A stretch of DNA of 64,000 bases from G963677085 sp963677085 (GTDB taxonomy: Bacteria; Planctomycetota; Planctomycetia; Pirellulales; Thermoguttaceae). This document shows, piece after piece, positions 15,612-24,336 of this stretch. Position numbers and translations under genes: made by a program. Under the pieces are notes generated by a model. The model was not told the origin of the DNA. It saw only the letters and a program-made list of their open reading frames with translations, and ran no database searches. The stretch covers positions 3,100,001-3,164,000 of the forward strand of contig CAXXFH010000004.1 in assembly GCA_963677085.2 (NCBI GenBank), given 5' to 3'. Each line of letters begins with the position of its first letter. Positions within the stretch are counted from its first letter, which is position 1.

Positions 15612-17687
15612 ATGATGAAAAGCCCCTTGCAACTCGTTACGTACCTACTGATGGCAGTCACCTTCGGGTTACTCAGCCAACAAAACCTTGCCGCAGCCGA
15701 GACGTCGAAAAACGGCGCGCCGTCAGAGTCGCTTCAGGTGCTCGCCGATTATCCGGCGTTGCCCCAGCCGCAGGAGATGATGCGGGATTACCTGTCGAAG
15801 CAGATCGACGAGGCGGCCGCGCGGTGGCGGGACGATTACGAACAGCGAAAGTCACCCGAGCAAATCGCCGAATACCAGAAACGGTTGAAGGAAACGTTCA
15901 CCGAGCGAATCGGCGGTTTTCCGGAACGCACGCCGCTTAATCCCCAAGTGGTCGGCAAACTCGAGCGTCGCGGCTATCGCATCGAGAAGATCCTCTTCGA
16001 GAGTCAGCCGAAGCATTTTGTCTCGGCGGCCCTGTTTTTGCCCGATGCCGAGAAGTTCAAGCCGCCGTACGCCGGCGTGCTCATGGTGTGCGGCCACTCG
16101 AACGACGGCAAAGCCTGCGACGCCTACGCCCCGTTCGGCGCGCTGGCCGCCGTCAATGGCCTGGCCGTGTTGATCGTCGATCCCATCGACCAGGGCGAGC
16201 GACATCAGTGGATCGACGCCGACGGGAAATACACCCTGGCCTGTTGCGCAGGCCACAACATGATCGGCGTCGGCAGTATTCTACTAGGACGCAACACGGC
16301 CCGATTCGAGATCTACGACGGGATGCGGGGAATCGACTACCTGCAATCGCGCGACGACATCGACCCCGAGCGGATCGGTTGCGTGGGCAACAGCGGCGGC
16401 GGTACCCAAACGGCTTACATCATGGCGCTCGACGATCGGGTGAAGGCGGCCGCCCCGTCGTGCTACATTTGCAGTCTCTACGGACGCATGAGCCCTCAAG
16501 ATGCCGAGCAGAATATTTTCGGCCAACTCGCGTTTGGCATGGACCACGCCGACTACTGCATGATGCGCGCCCCGCGGCCGACGTTGCTTTGCACGGCCAC
16601 ACGCGATTTCTTCAGCATCGAGGCCGCCTGGGCGTCGTTCCGCTACGCCAAGCGACTCTATGGCCGTTTGGGCTACGGCGATCGGATGAGTTTGGTCGAG
16701 ACCGACCAGCCGCACGGGTTTACGCTACGGCTGCGCGAGGCGGCTGCGCGATGGCTGGTCCGCTGGCTTGACGGTCGCGACGAAGCCATTTTCGAGCCCG
16801 AGGACCTCGATGTGCCCAGCAAGGCCGACCTGCAATGCACGCCCGATGGTGAAGTCATGCGGTTGGAAGGCGCCCGATCGGTTTACGACCTGAACCGCGA
16901 CTACGGCTACGAGTTGGCCAAAAAACGAAAGCAGCTCTGGGAAAAAACGCCGCGCGAAGAAATGCTTCACCGCGTGGCTCAAATCGCGGGCATCCGACCG
17001 CTAGCCGAATTGCCCGAGCTGAAGGCCGAATCGCGCGGCACCGTCCAACGGCCCGGCTACCGCATTGAAAAGCTGGTGCTGATGCCCGAGGAAGAAATCT
17101 CCCTGCCGGCACTCTACTTCGTGCCCGAGGGTAAATCGACCGGCGCCATCGTTTACATCCACGAAGACGGCAAGTCGGCCGATGCCGCCACGGGCGGGCC
17201 GATCGAGACGCTCGTCAAACAGGGCAAGGCCGTGTTGGCCGTCGACCTGCGTGGCACGGGCGAAACGCAACGCCTGGGGCAAAAGTACTTCAATCCCACG
17301 CTCCACGGTCCCGACGGTTGCGATTATTATCTGGCGTATCACCTGGGCCGAAGCTACGTGGGCATGCGGACGGAAGACCTGCTTGTGTGCGCGCGATGGT
17401 TGGCCGAAAAGAAACACGGCGGCACCGACCGCGTCGACCTGGTCTCGGTGGGATACCTCGGTAGCTCCGCTTTGCACGCGGCGGCACTCGAACCGCAACT
17501 GTTCGACGCCGTCCGACTGGTTCGGTCGCTGGTTTCCTGGGCGAACGTCGTGGAGCTAGGCTTCAGCAAGAATCGCTTGGTCAATACGGTTCACGGAGCG
17601 TTGACGCAATACGACTTACCCGATCTGGCCCGGGTTGTCGGCCAAAGCCTTGCGATCGAAGACGCTCGCGACGCCATGGGCCAGTGA
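15612..17687 (+). CDS. Secreted protein with two tandem alpha/beta-hydrolase (acetyl xylan esterase-like) domains, the second lacking its nucleophile
   Basis: A 691-residue exported protein. Signal peptide ~1-29. The first alpha/beta-hydrolase domain (~60-400) resembles acetyl-xylan-esterase/CE7- or CE15-like enzymes, with nucleophile elbow GCVGNSGGGTQ and a late His in DQPHGFTLRL. The second domain (~470-670) has the fold's strands (GAIVYIHEDGKSA, AVLAVDLRGTGET) but its elbow reads VSVGYLGSSA, with no serine at the nucleophile position, so it is probably non-catalytic. The protein likely removes ester groups from polysaccharides. It begins 187 bp after DUF1559 and may be cargo of ECF cassette 1 (inference). 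GAGGAC lies just before the start. Confidence 0.82.
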   Translation: MMKSPLQLVTYLLMAVTFGLLSQQNLAAAETSKNGAPSESLQVLADYPALPQPQEMMRDYLSKQIDEAAARWRDDYEQRKSPEQIAEYQKRLKETFTERIGGFPERTPLNPQVVGKLERRGYRIEKILFESQPKHFVSAALFLPDAEKFKPPYAGVLMVCGHSNDGKACDAYAPFGALAAVNGLAVLIVDPIDQGERHQWIDADGKYTLACCAGHNMIGVGSILLGRNTARFEIYDGMRGIDYLQSRDDIDPERIGCVGNSGGGTQTAYIMALDDRVKAAAPSCYICSLYGRMSPQDAEQNIFGQLAFGMDHADYCMMRAPRPTLLCTATRDFFSIEAAWASFRYAKRLYGRLGYGDRMSLVETDQPHGFTLRLREAAARWLVRWLDGRDEAIFEPEDLDVPSKADLQCTPDGEVMRLEGARSVYDLNRDYGYELAKKRKQLWEKTPREEMLHRVAQIAGIRPLAELPELKAESRGTVQRPGYRIEKLVLMPEEEISLPALYFVPEGKSTGAIVYIHEDGKSADAATGGPIETLVKQGKAVLAVDLRGTGETQRLGQKYFNPTLHGPDGCDYYLAYHLGRSYVGMRTEDLLVCARWLAEKKHGGTDRVDLVSVGYLGSSALHAAALEPQLFDAVRLVRSLVSWANVVELGFSKNRLVNTVHGALTQYDLPDLARVVGQSLAIEDARDAMGQ

Positions 17688-18039
17688 AGATCGGCCATAT
17701 TCCCCACTTTCCCACGTTCGGTTTCCTCCGCAGGAGCCGCCACGTCGGCCGATTGCGTCGACGCCATCGGGCAGATATACTGGCGTAACGCGCTCAGTGC
17801 GATGGGCGTTGGCTGGCCAACGCCTTTTTGTGGTAGTTGCCCCCTTGCCCCGCGTGGGGCAAGTTGGGCCTCGCCCCTCCATCCGGTGACTGCGTGTCCT
17901 TTTTCGACCCGCACTGCCCCCTCTTTCGTCGGGGTCTGGGGTTTACCCCTCGGCCCGGGCGTCGGCGCGACGATAGTCCGTGGAGAACTCCGCGTGTTTT
18001 GAATTCCGAGCACTTAGTTTATTTCGGCAGTGGGATTCC
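17688..18039. other. Intergenic region with a GC-rich hairpin
   Basis: About 350 bp. It carries the hairpin CTTGCCCC GCGT GGGGCAAG (17844-17863), which could terminate the upstream operon. Open frames here have biased composition and no recognisable domain. Confidence 0.5.
17844..17863. terminator. GC-rich hairpin, possible terminator
   Basis: A perfect 8-bp stem with a 4-nt loop, about 155 bp after the hydrolase stop. No T-run follows, so a terminator role is tentative. Confidence 0.4.
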
Positions 18040-19074
18040 ATGTTACAAACTCGCCAATTCATCACCCTCGACGAAGCACAGTCCCCGTTTTTTGTCGGAT
18101 TGGATTTAGGGGGAACGAACATCAAAGTGGGGGTGGTCGACAACCTCGGTCGTTCGCTTTCCTGGCTCTCGATTCCCACGGAGATTGAAAAGGGAGCGGA
18201 AGACGCCAGCCAGCGGATGGGCGAAGCCGTGCTGCAGGCCATCGCCAAGGCAGGGCTGCAGCCCTCGGCCGTCGCGCGAGTGGGCCTGGGGTCACCTGGC
18301 ACGATGGACATCCCCGCCGGCATGTTGATCGAGCCGGTCAACCTCAAGGGTTGGAACTACTTCCCCATTCGCGATCGGGTGGCCCATCACTGCGGGCTAC
18401 CGGTTACGTTTGCCAACGACGCCGCGGCCGCCGCCTATGGCGAGTATTGGATCGGTTCGGGACGCGACTTCAACAGCTTGGTGCTGTTCACCCTTGGCAC
18501 GGGCATCGGCTGTGGAATCATTATCGGCGATTTCTCGATCGACGGCGAAAACAGCCACGGTGCCGAGTGCGGGCATATGACTATCGACATGGCCCCCGAT
18601 GCCCGGCTTTGCGGTTGCGGCCAACGTGGACATCTGGAAGCCTACGCCAGCGCGACGGCCGTCATCAAACGCACTCAAGAGGCCTTGGCCAACGGCGACG
18701 AAAGCTCGCTAAAGAAGCGAGTCGCCAACGGCGAGGAGCTCACCCCAAAGCTCGTCGCCGAAGAGGCCGAAGCGGGCGACGAACTTTCCAACCGGTTGAT
18801 CTGCGAAACCTCGCGTTACATGGCCGAGGGTATCGTCAACCTCATGCACACGATCGACCCCAACGGCGTGTTGCTCGGCGGGGCCATGACCTTCGGCGGC
18901 AACGACACCGAACTGGGACGGCGGTTTCTCACGCAAATCAGGCAACACGTCCAGCACCGGGCGTTTCCTGTGTTGGCCGAACGGACCAAGATCGAGTTCG
19001 CCACCCTCGGTGGCGACGCCGGATACATCGGCGCCGCGGGAATCGCTCGGGTCGACCACAATCGGCAGAAATAG
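18040..19074 (+). CDS. ROK-family sugar kinase (glucokinase-like)
   Basis: A 344-residue ROK protein. The phosphate-binding loop is DLGGTNIKVGVV (~residue 20). The ROK signature follows with LGTGIGCGIIIG, the substrate-binding HGAECGHM, and the zinc-binding LCGCGQRGHLEAYAS (C-G-C-G-x2-G-x-LE). The catalytic Asp is in FANDAAAAAYGEY. It probably phosphorylates glucose or a related sugar at O6 with ATP in the cytoplasm. It could regulate transcription only if it had a DNA-binding N-terminus, and it has none. I chose ATG 18040; the longer frame from 17980 adds 20 non-family residues. The next gene follows after ~120 bp that contains a hairpin. Confidence 0.9.
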   Translation: MLQTRQFITLDEAQSPFFVGLDLGGTNIKVGVVDNLGRSLSWLSIPTEIEKGAEDASQRMGEAVLQAIAKAGLQPSAVARVGLGSPGTMDIPAGMLIEPVNLKGWNYFPIRDRVAHHCGLPVTFANDAAAAAYGEYWIGSGRDFNSLVLFTLGTGIGCGIIIGDFSIDGENSHGAECGHMTIDMAPDARLCGCGQRGHLEAYASATAVIKRTQEALANGDESSLKKRVANGEELTPKLVAEEAEAGDELSNRLICETSRYMAEGIVNLMHTIDPNGVLLGGAMTFGGNDTELGRRFLTQIRQHVQHRAFPVLAERTKIEFATLGGDAGYIGAAGIARVDHNRQK

Positions 19075-19142
19075 CCCGGCACTGGTGGTTTCTTGCTTTT
19101 CTCGTTCCCGCGTTTCATACTATCTGCTCCGTTTATTTCCTC

Positions 19143-19165
19143 GTTCCCACGCTTCACGTGGGAAC
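19143..19165. repeat. Hairpin GTTCCCACG/CGTGGGAAC
   Basis: A perfect 9-bp stem with a 5-nt loop between the ROK kinase and the secreted hydrolase. It is the clearest copy of the GTTCCCA/TGGGAAC palindrome type (compare 4486-4509). Confidence 0.7.
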
Positions 19166-19195
19166 CAGAAACGCAAACGACTGAGGGTTAACGCG

Positions 19196-20020
19196 ATGAA
19201 CAACGTCTACACGATTCTTGCGGCGTCGATCTTGACGATGACTGCCAACACCCTGGCCGTGGCCGAAGAGGCGGCGCCGTTTCCTGGCACTAAGTCGCAG
19301 TGGAACGGCTACGACCGCTACGACTTCACGGTCGATGAGGCCAAATGCTGGGTGGTTGTTCCCAAGCAGGCGGCCGAAGGACGACCGTGGATCTGGCGAG
19401 CACGGTTCTTTGGTCACGAACCCCAGGCCGACCTGGCCTTGCTGGCCAAGGGTTTTCACCTGACCTACTGCGACGTGGCCGCACTGTTCGGCAGCCCTAA
19501 GGCGGTCGCGCGTTGGGACAAGTTCTACCGGCTGATGACCGAAAAGCACGGCCTAGCCAAAAAGGTAGCGTTGGAGGGGATGAGCCGCGGAGGGCTGATC
19601 ATCTACAACTTCGCGGCGGCCTACCCGGACCGTGTTGCCTGTATTTACGCCGATGCGCCGGTGTGCGACTTCAAAAGTTGGCCCGGCGGCCGAGGCACCG
19701 GCCCTGGAAGCGCGGGCGACTGGAAGACCTGTCTTAACGTCTACGGCTTGACCGAAGCCGAAGCTCTGGCCTATCCGCACAATCCGATCGACAATCTAAA
19801 ACCGATCACCGACGCCGGCATTCCGTTGTTGCACGTGGTGGGCCTCGACGACCGCGTGGTGCCGGTGGCTGAGAACACGAAGATTTTGGAACAACGCTAC
19901 CAGCAACTCGGCGGCAGTTTCATCCAAGTCGTCGAAAAGCCAGGCGTGGGGCATCACCCGCACTCGTTGAAAGACCCCAAGCCGATTGTTGACTTTGTGT
20001 TGAAATACACGGGGCAGTAG
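19196..20020 (+). CDS. Secreted alpha/beta hydrolase
   Basis: A 274-residue exported protein with a signal peptide (~1-23, ending VAEE). The alpha/beta-hydrolase core shows nucleophile elbow GMSRGGLIIY (~residue 124), acid in HVVGLDDRVVP and a late His in PGVGHHPHSL. It also has WIWRARFFGHEPQAD, typical of a planctomycete secreted hydrolase group. The substrate is unknown; an esterase or peptidase acting outside the inner membrane is likely. GAGGGTTAACGCG precedes the start. It is probably a single gene, because a hairpin separates it from the ROK kinase. Confidence 0.82.
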   Translation: MNNVYTILAASILTMTANTLAVAEEAAPFPGTKSQWNGYDRYDFTVDEAKCWVVVPKQAAEGRPWIWRARFFGHEPQADLALLAKGFHLTYCDVAALFGSPKAVARWDKFYRLMTEKHGLAKKVALEGMSRGGLIIYNFAAAYPDRVACIYADAPVCDFKSWPGGRGTGPGSAGDWKTCLNVYGLTEAEALAYPHNPIDNLKPITDAGIPLLHVVGLDDRVVPVAENTKILEQRYQQLGGSFIQVVEKPGVGHHPHSLKDPKPIVDFVLKYTGQ

Positions 20021-20052
20021 TGCGCTAGCACGGATTTCTCACAACTGAACTA

Positions 20053-20261
20053 ACCACGGAGACACGGAGGACACGGAGCGGCAGGGCCGCCAACCAAACC
20101 GGTGCTACCGCATCCAGGCAGGAACCCGCTCCCGTTGGTCGCTGAAATTCTTGTCAGACAAACAAATTCGTACGGGTTTGTACTTCGGAGCAATTTCGAT
20201 ATGAACCCAAGGATGAATTCATTCTTCCTAGAAAACTCAGTGTCTTCCGTGTCTCCGTGGT
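20053..20261. repeat. ACCACGGAG...CTCCGTGGT inverted-repeat element, copy A
   Basis: A 209-bp element bounded by inverted arms: left ACCACGGAGACACGGAGGA, right the near complement ending GTCTCCGTGGT. An internal AAGGATGAATTC core lies at 20209-20220. The same architecture occurs at 32844-32980 and 60518-60660. Its right arm overlaps the last codons and stop of the photolyase gene on the minus strand. Confidence 0.8.
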
Positions 20262-21802
20262 AAAATCCTCCGTGGCGAAACATCCCCGGCATCCGTCGGC
20301 CCGTAGCGTTTTAGATAGCCGGCGACACGAAGTTTTCGGGCCGTGTTTTCCGAACTCATGTAACGGACCGTGCCGAATACCGGTCGCTCGGGTCCCCAGG
20401 CACGGTCGTAGCGACCGAGGCCCCAGAAGACGCCGCTATAAGAATTCGGATCGCAACCGTCGATGGCGTAGCGGTTGTTTAGCTCGATCATCACTTCGAG
20501 TGCTTCCTGGGGCGTGGCCGTCCACTCGAGGATCTTCTTGCCCCAGAGCATTCGCAAGTAGTTGTGAATGCGGCCCTCGGTGACGAGTTGCCGTTGGGCA
20601 GCGTTCCACAGCGGGTCGTGCGTGGCGGCGGCGTCGAATTCATCGAGCGAATAGACGTACTCGCGACGATCCCGGGCGTGCTTAGCGAGCGTCTTCTGCG
20701 CCCAGTCGGGCAACGACTCGTACAGGTAGTAGTCATTGCGCTCGGCACACATATTGAAGCCCACCTCGCGCCAGGTAACCAGTTCATCGAGAAAGGCCTC
20801 GGCCGCAGCACTCATTCCCCACCACCCTTCGCGCCGGCCGGTGGCTTTGTCGGCCAACCGGTCGGGCGACCAGTCATCGCACCGGGCGATCGCCTGGAAG
20901 ATTTCATGCGCGGAGATATGCCCATGGTGCAGATACGGCGACAGGCCGCTGGCCACTTCGTCGTCGACCGCGTTGCGCTGCTCGGCATACCGGGCCAGCC
21001 GCTCGCGAAGAAACCGCTTCAACACAACACCGGCCGCCTTCGAGCCGCCTCGTGTCGCAACCGGCAGTACGTCTTGGTCGATCGGTAACGCAGCCAACGC
21101 CGACGGTTCCGCACGAAGCAGCGCCGCCGTAGCCGGGGGCCAACGCTGCGTGATTTCGCGCGACAGCGATTTCATCGGCGGCAGCTTCACGCGGGCGAGC
21201 GGATTGGCGCGCGGCGCTTGCAGCAAAAAGTCGGGCAGACGCCGCTGCAGGAACCGGCGAAAGGCATGCGCCGTGGTGAACGCCTTGTCAGCTAGTCGCA
21301 TGGGCAACAGGCCGTTGCCGTCGACGGCTTCTCTGCGCACCGGCAATGACTCGCTGATACAACCGTGCTGACCGATCGGGTAGTCATCAGTAACGACCGC
21401 GCATGCCCGAGCGGCCAATTTGGCCATCAGATCGAAGCTGCTTTGGCCCGGGCGAGTCTCGACAAACGGATAGTACCGCACGGGCGTATTGGCCAAATGC
21501 CGGGCGTTGTCGGCCATTCCCTGCAGGACGAACGTGTGATGGCGGGTACTGTCCCAGTTATGCCCCAGTCCGTAGCAACGCAGCACCTCAACCACCAATA
21601 GCGGCTTGCCCAACTCGCGGGCCCAGTCGACGGCCCGATCGAAAGCAAAATTCCACGAGGTGCGTCGGGCGGCCGTCATCCAGTAGAGCACGAAGACGCC
21701 GCGAGGGTCGACCGGCATGTCGTCGAAAACGCGAATCCGCTCGGTCGGGACACTGCTTCGTGGAAGAGCGTTTTGCGAGCGGTTGCTTTGCGAGGCGGGC
21801 AT
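20237..21802 (-). CDS. Class II deoxyribodipyrimidine (CPD) photolyase
   Basis: A 521-residue flavoprotein that repairs cyclobutane pyrimidine dimers using light. The N-terminal photolyase-related domain begins RIRVFDD...VFVLYWMTAARR. The C-terminal FAD-binding domain carries class II hallmarks: FLDELVTWREVGFN, WAQKTLAKH, THDPLWNAAQ, RMLWGKKILEWT, DGCDPNSYSGVFWGLGRYDRAWGPERPVFG and RYMSSENTARK. I placed the start at the ATG at 21802, shortly before the conserved region, because the longer frame adds unrelated residues. The last ~12 residues (SPRRILPRRHGRH) and the stop are encoded by a dispersed repeat, so the native C-terminus seems replaced. It is the last gene of a likely SDR-VOC-photolyase operon. 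Confidence 0.92.
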   Translation of the reverse strand: MPASQSNRSQNALPRSSVPTERIRVFDDMPVDPRGVFVLYWMTAARRTSWNFAFDRAVDWARELGKPLLVVEVLRCYGLGHNWDSTRHHTFVLQGMADNARHLANTPVRYYPFVETRPGQSSFDLMAKLAARACAVVTDDYPIGQHGCISESLPVRREAVDGNGLLPMRLADKAFTTAHAFRRFLQRRLPDFLLQAPRANPLARVKLPPMKSLSREITQRWPPATAALLRAEPSALAALPIDQDVLPVATRGGSKAAGVVLKRFLRERLARYAEQRNAVDDEVASGLSPYLHHGHISAHEIFQAIARCDDWSPDRLADKATGRREGWWGMSAAAEAFLDELVTWREVGFNMCAERNDYYLYESLPDWAQKTLAKHARDRREYVYSLDEFDAAATHDPLWNAAQRQLVTEGRIHNYLRMLWGKKILEWTATPQEALEVMIELNNRYAIDGCDPNSYSGVFWGLGRYDRAWGPERPVFGTVRYMSSENTARKLRVAGYLKRYGPTDAGDVSPRRILPRRHGRH

Positions 21803-21903
21803 GGCACGTTTTTGAGATGGGTCATGCTTGGTGATGGTTTTGGGCGGTTTCGTGGTCGTTGAAGCGACCACGCCTCGCTCGTCCCGCGTCCCTCGCCCCT
21901 TCG

Positions 21904-22242
21904 CTACTTTCCCTCTGGCTTTTCGACCAACAACTCCACGGCGTTGCCCGAGGGGTCTTGGATGTAAACCGAACTGGTGCCGTCGCGATGGACTTTCAGC
22001 CGGCCGAATTGATGGGCCTTTTCTTCGGTCGAGGCGAAGCCCAAGTGGGGCGGGTGTTGGCTTCGCGACACGAACGCCAGACATATATTGGCAAGTTGGA
22101 GCATCGCCCAGGTGTCGTCCTGGTAAACCACCCGACATCGAAACTTCTCGGTGTACCAAGCGACGGCTTCGGCGATGTCGTCGACGCTTATCGCCACGTG
22201 ATGCAGAGTGTCGAGTGTTTCGACGTTGGCTGATTCGTTCAC
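21904..22242 (-). CDS. VOC/glyoxalase-superfamily protein
   Basis: A 112-residue single VOC module: LHHVAISVDDIAEAVAWYTEKF opening strand-helix, VYIQDPSGNAVELLV closing metal/substrate strand. Enzymes of this superfamily use a metal site for lyase or dioxygenase chemistry, but small members have varied roles and I cannot name one. I chose a GTG start at 22242 because AAGGA lies 8 nt upstream, whereas the longer frame (ATG at 22353) runs through a perfect palindrome at 22287-22308 and encodes no family residues. It lies between the SDR and photolyase genes on the same strand. Confidence 0.75.
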   Translation of the reverse strand: MNESANVETLDTLHHVAISVDDIAEAVAWYTEKFRCRVVYQDDTWAMLQLANICLAFVSRSQHPPHLGFASTEEKAHQFGRLKVHRDGTSSVYIQDPSGNAVELLVEKPEGK

Positions 22243-22286
22243 GATCAATGTCCTTGGGTCCTTGGTTTCAGTAGCGTTTTGCTGGT

Positions 22287-22308
22287 CCCACGGGGCGCAG
22301 CCCGTGGG
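22287..22308. repeat. Hairpin CCCACGGG/CCCGTGGG
   Basis: A perfect 8-bp stem with a 6-nt loop upstream of the GTG start of the VOC gene. It lies inside the longer alternative reading frame, which argues for the shorter gene. Confidence 0.6.
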
Positions 22309-22377
22309 CTTGGATATTCGCATGCGAAGTTTTTCACGTACGACGACATTCACGCGGCTTGGGGCCTTCGCTTAAAG

Positions 22378-23976
22378 TTAGGGGCGATGCTCTCGGCTGG
22401 CAAGACCCCTCGACTTTCTGGAAGATAATGTGGGCGATTGACGGTAACCCGAAGTACGCGACGACACCCGGCCGCCCGGGTGTTTTGGGCCGACGGCCGC
22501 CGTAGCCAAACCTCGCAACATGCCGGCGAAAACCATCTCGTGCAAGGGATAAATCAGGTACCAATAGGCCAGGCCCGAGAGACCCTGCGGATCGAAAATG
22601 GCCGTCTGACGAATGGCCGAACCGCCCGGCTCGGGCACGACCTCGAATTGCAGCCAAGCCCGGCCGGGCAACTTCATCTCGGCCGCCAGCGAGAGCCGTC
22701 GCTCGGGCTCGTAGGTCTCGACCCGCCAGCAGTCGACCACGTCGCCGACGACCAGTGCCTCGGCGTCCCGGCGCCCTCGCCGAATTCCCACGCCGCCGGC
22801 CATTAGATCCAGCACGCCGCGCAATGTCCACAACCAATCGGCGTAGTACCAGCCACATTGTCCGCCGATGCGCCGAATGGGCGCGAAGGCCTCGGCCGGG
22901 GAAACCTCTACATGGACAACCCGTGAGTCGACCAACCGGTTGCCGAAACGGGCGGTCGCCCAAGACGCGCGTTGGCCGGACGAACTCAGCGCATCAAACC
23001 AATGCGTTGCGGCATACTGCTGGTCTTCGTTGTGCAACGCACGGGCGATAGCGTCGGCCACGCCACGAGGACGAACCGCAAACACGCCAACGGCCACGTC
23101 ATCGCGCACAATGGTAGGGTTGCGGATGCCATCGATCAGCTTTCGGCCCACCCGCGCAAACAATGGGGTTACCAATCCCAGCCAAAGGGCGGACAGCCAG
23201 GGCGTGAGCACGGGAACAGGAATCATCAGCCGGCGCAGGCCGCGTTGACGGGCGTATTCGCGAATCAAGTCGGCGTAGGAAACGCGATCCGGCCCACCGA
23301 TTTCAAACACCCGGCTTTCGGCCGAACCGTTTTCGTAGCCGTCGCTGCCGCTGCTGATATTGATGTCGACATCGGCCGCCGTCGCCAGATACGCGACAAC
23401 GTCTTCGATGGCGATCGGTTGCGAGAGCGTCGACACCCAGCGGGGTGTGATCATCACGGGCAAGCGTTCGGTCAAGGCGCGGATCATCTCGAACGAAAGA
23501 CTCCCGGAGCCAATCACGATCGACGCCCGAAACTCGATTACCTGCACGCCCGAGTTGCGTAACAACCGCCCCACCTCCTGGCGGCTACGAAGATGAGGCG
23601 ACAGTTCGTCCCGAGTGTCGCCCAGGCCACCAAGATATACAATGCGTCGAACTCCTGCCTCGCGTGCTGCTGCGGCGAAGTTTTCGGCCCCCCGCCGTTC
23701 TTCGTCCTCGAATCCCTGATTGCGTCCCAGGCTGTGGACCAGGTAATAGGCCACCTTGATGCCACGCAGGGCGAGGGCAAGCGAGTCGCGGTCGAGCACG
23801 TCGCCGCGAACGATTTCGCACGTTACCTCGTTCGGCATTCGTACGCGAGCCGGGTTTCGTGCCAAGCAGCGAACACGATACCCCCGTGACAGAAGTGCAG
23901 GCAACAGGCGTCCCCCGATGTAGCCGGTAGCACCGGTCAGGAGAATTGTCGGCCGTTGTGTTGATTCGATTATCAT
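22378..23976 (-). CDS. SDR-family NAD(P)-binding protein with C-terminal DUF2867 domain
   Basis: A 532-residue protein. The N-terminal ~300 residues are an atypical short-chain dehydrogenase/NmrA-like Rossmann domain (ILLTGATGYIGGRLLPAL near residue 11; YYLVHSLG; VRRIVYLGGLGD). The C-terminal ~150 residues form a DUF2867 domain (GWYYADWLWTLRGVLDLMAGG...GRR, VGDVVDCWRVE, ending near the AYWYLIYPLH helix). A ~30-residue Ser/Arg-rich tail follows. The reaction is unknown. Such proteins often sit beside photolyase and TIGR01777 epimerase genes in light-stress clusters, as here. It starts a likely three-gene operon and is divergent from the SRPBCC-epimerase gene. Confidence 0.85.
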   Translation of the reverse strand: MIIESTQRPTILLTGATGYIGGRLLPALLSRGYRVRCLARNPARVRMPNEVTCEIVRGDVLDRDSLALALRGIKVAYYLVHSLGRNQGFEDEERRGAENFAAAAREAGVRRIVYLGGLGDTRDELSPHLRSRQEVGRLLRNSGVQVIEFRASIVIGSGSLSFEMIRALTERLPVMITPRWVSTLSQPIAIEDVVAYLATAADVDINISSGSDGYENGSAESRVFEIGGPDRVSYADLIREYARQRGLRRLMIPVPVLTPWLSALWLGLVTPLFARVGRKLIDGIRNPTIVRDDVAVGVFAVRPRGVADAIARALHNEDQQYAATHWFDALSSSGQRASWATARFGNRLVDSRVVHVEVSPAEAFAPIRRIGGQCGWYYADWLWTLRGVLDLMAGGVGIRRGRRDAEALVVGDVVDCWRVETYEPERRLSLAAEMKLPGRAWLQFEVVPEPGGSAIRQTAIFDPQGLSGLAYWYLIYPLHEMVFAGMLRGLATAAVGPKHPGGRVSSRTSGYRQSPTLSSRKSRGLASREHRP

Positions 23977-24336
23977 GGCGCATTATTCTCCGGACGAACG
24001 GTTCAGGGTAGCAGGCTTGTGGAAGAGGCAGGATGCCCCGAAGGGGGTGGTAATGCTCGGCCAGGGACGTGATCCCCTGGGATCATTGGTATTCGCAAAA
24101 GTAGTGAACCGGCCACGCAGCGGTTTTTCCCACAATTGTCGGGCTCTCGTTGGTCGCCCTCGTGTCACTCTTATGCGACGCTCAATAAGGTGCTGCATTG
24201 CGTCCGAAGTCCCCAGGAAACACGGTAGAAACCTTGTTGCGGTTGCCCGGTTGCTGTATCGACCAACAATTGGAGGAGAGGGAGATAATCAGTGTAAACC
24301 AGGGCTTCGACCAAGCAGACACACGAGGGCTCGCTC
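23977..24336. other. Divergent intergenic region of the photolyase cluster
   Basis: A 360-bp space between the divergent SDR-DUF2867 and SRPBCC-epimerase genes that must hold promoters for both. I see no clear operator or gene here. Confidence 0.5.
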
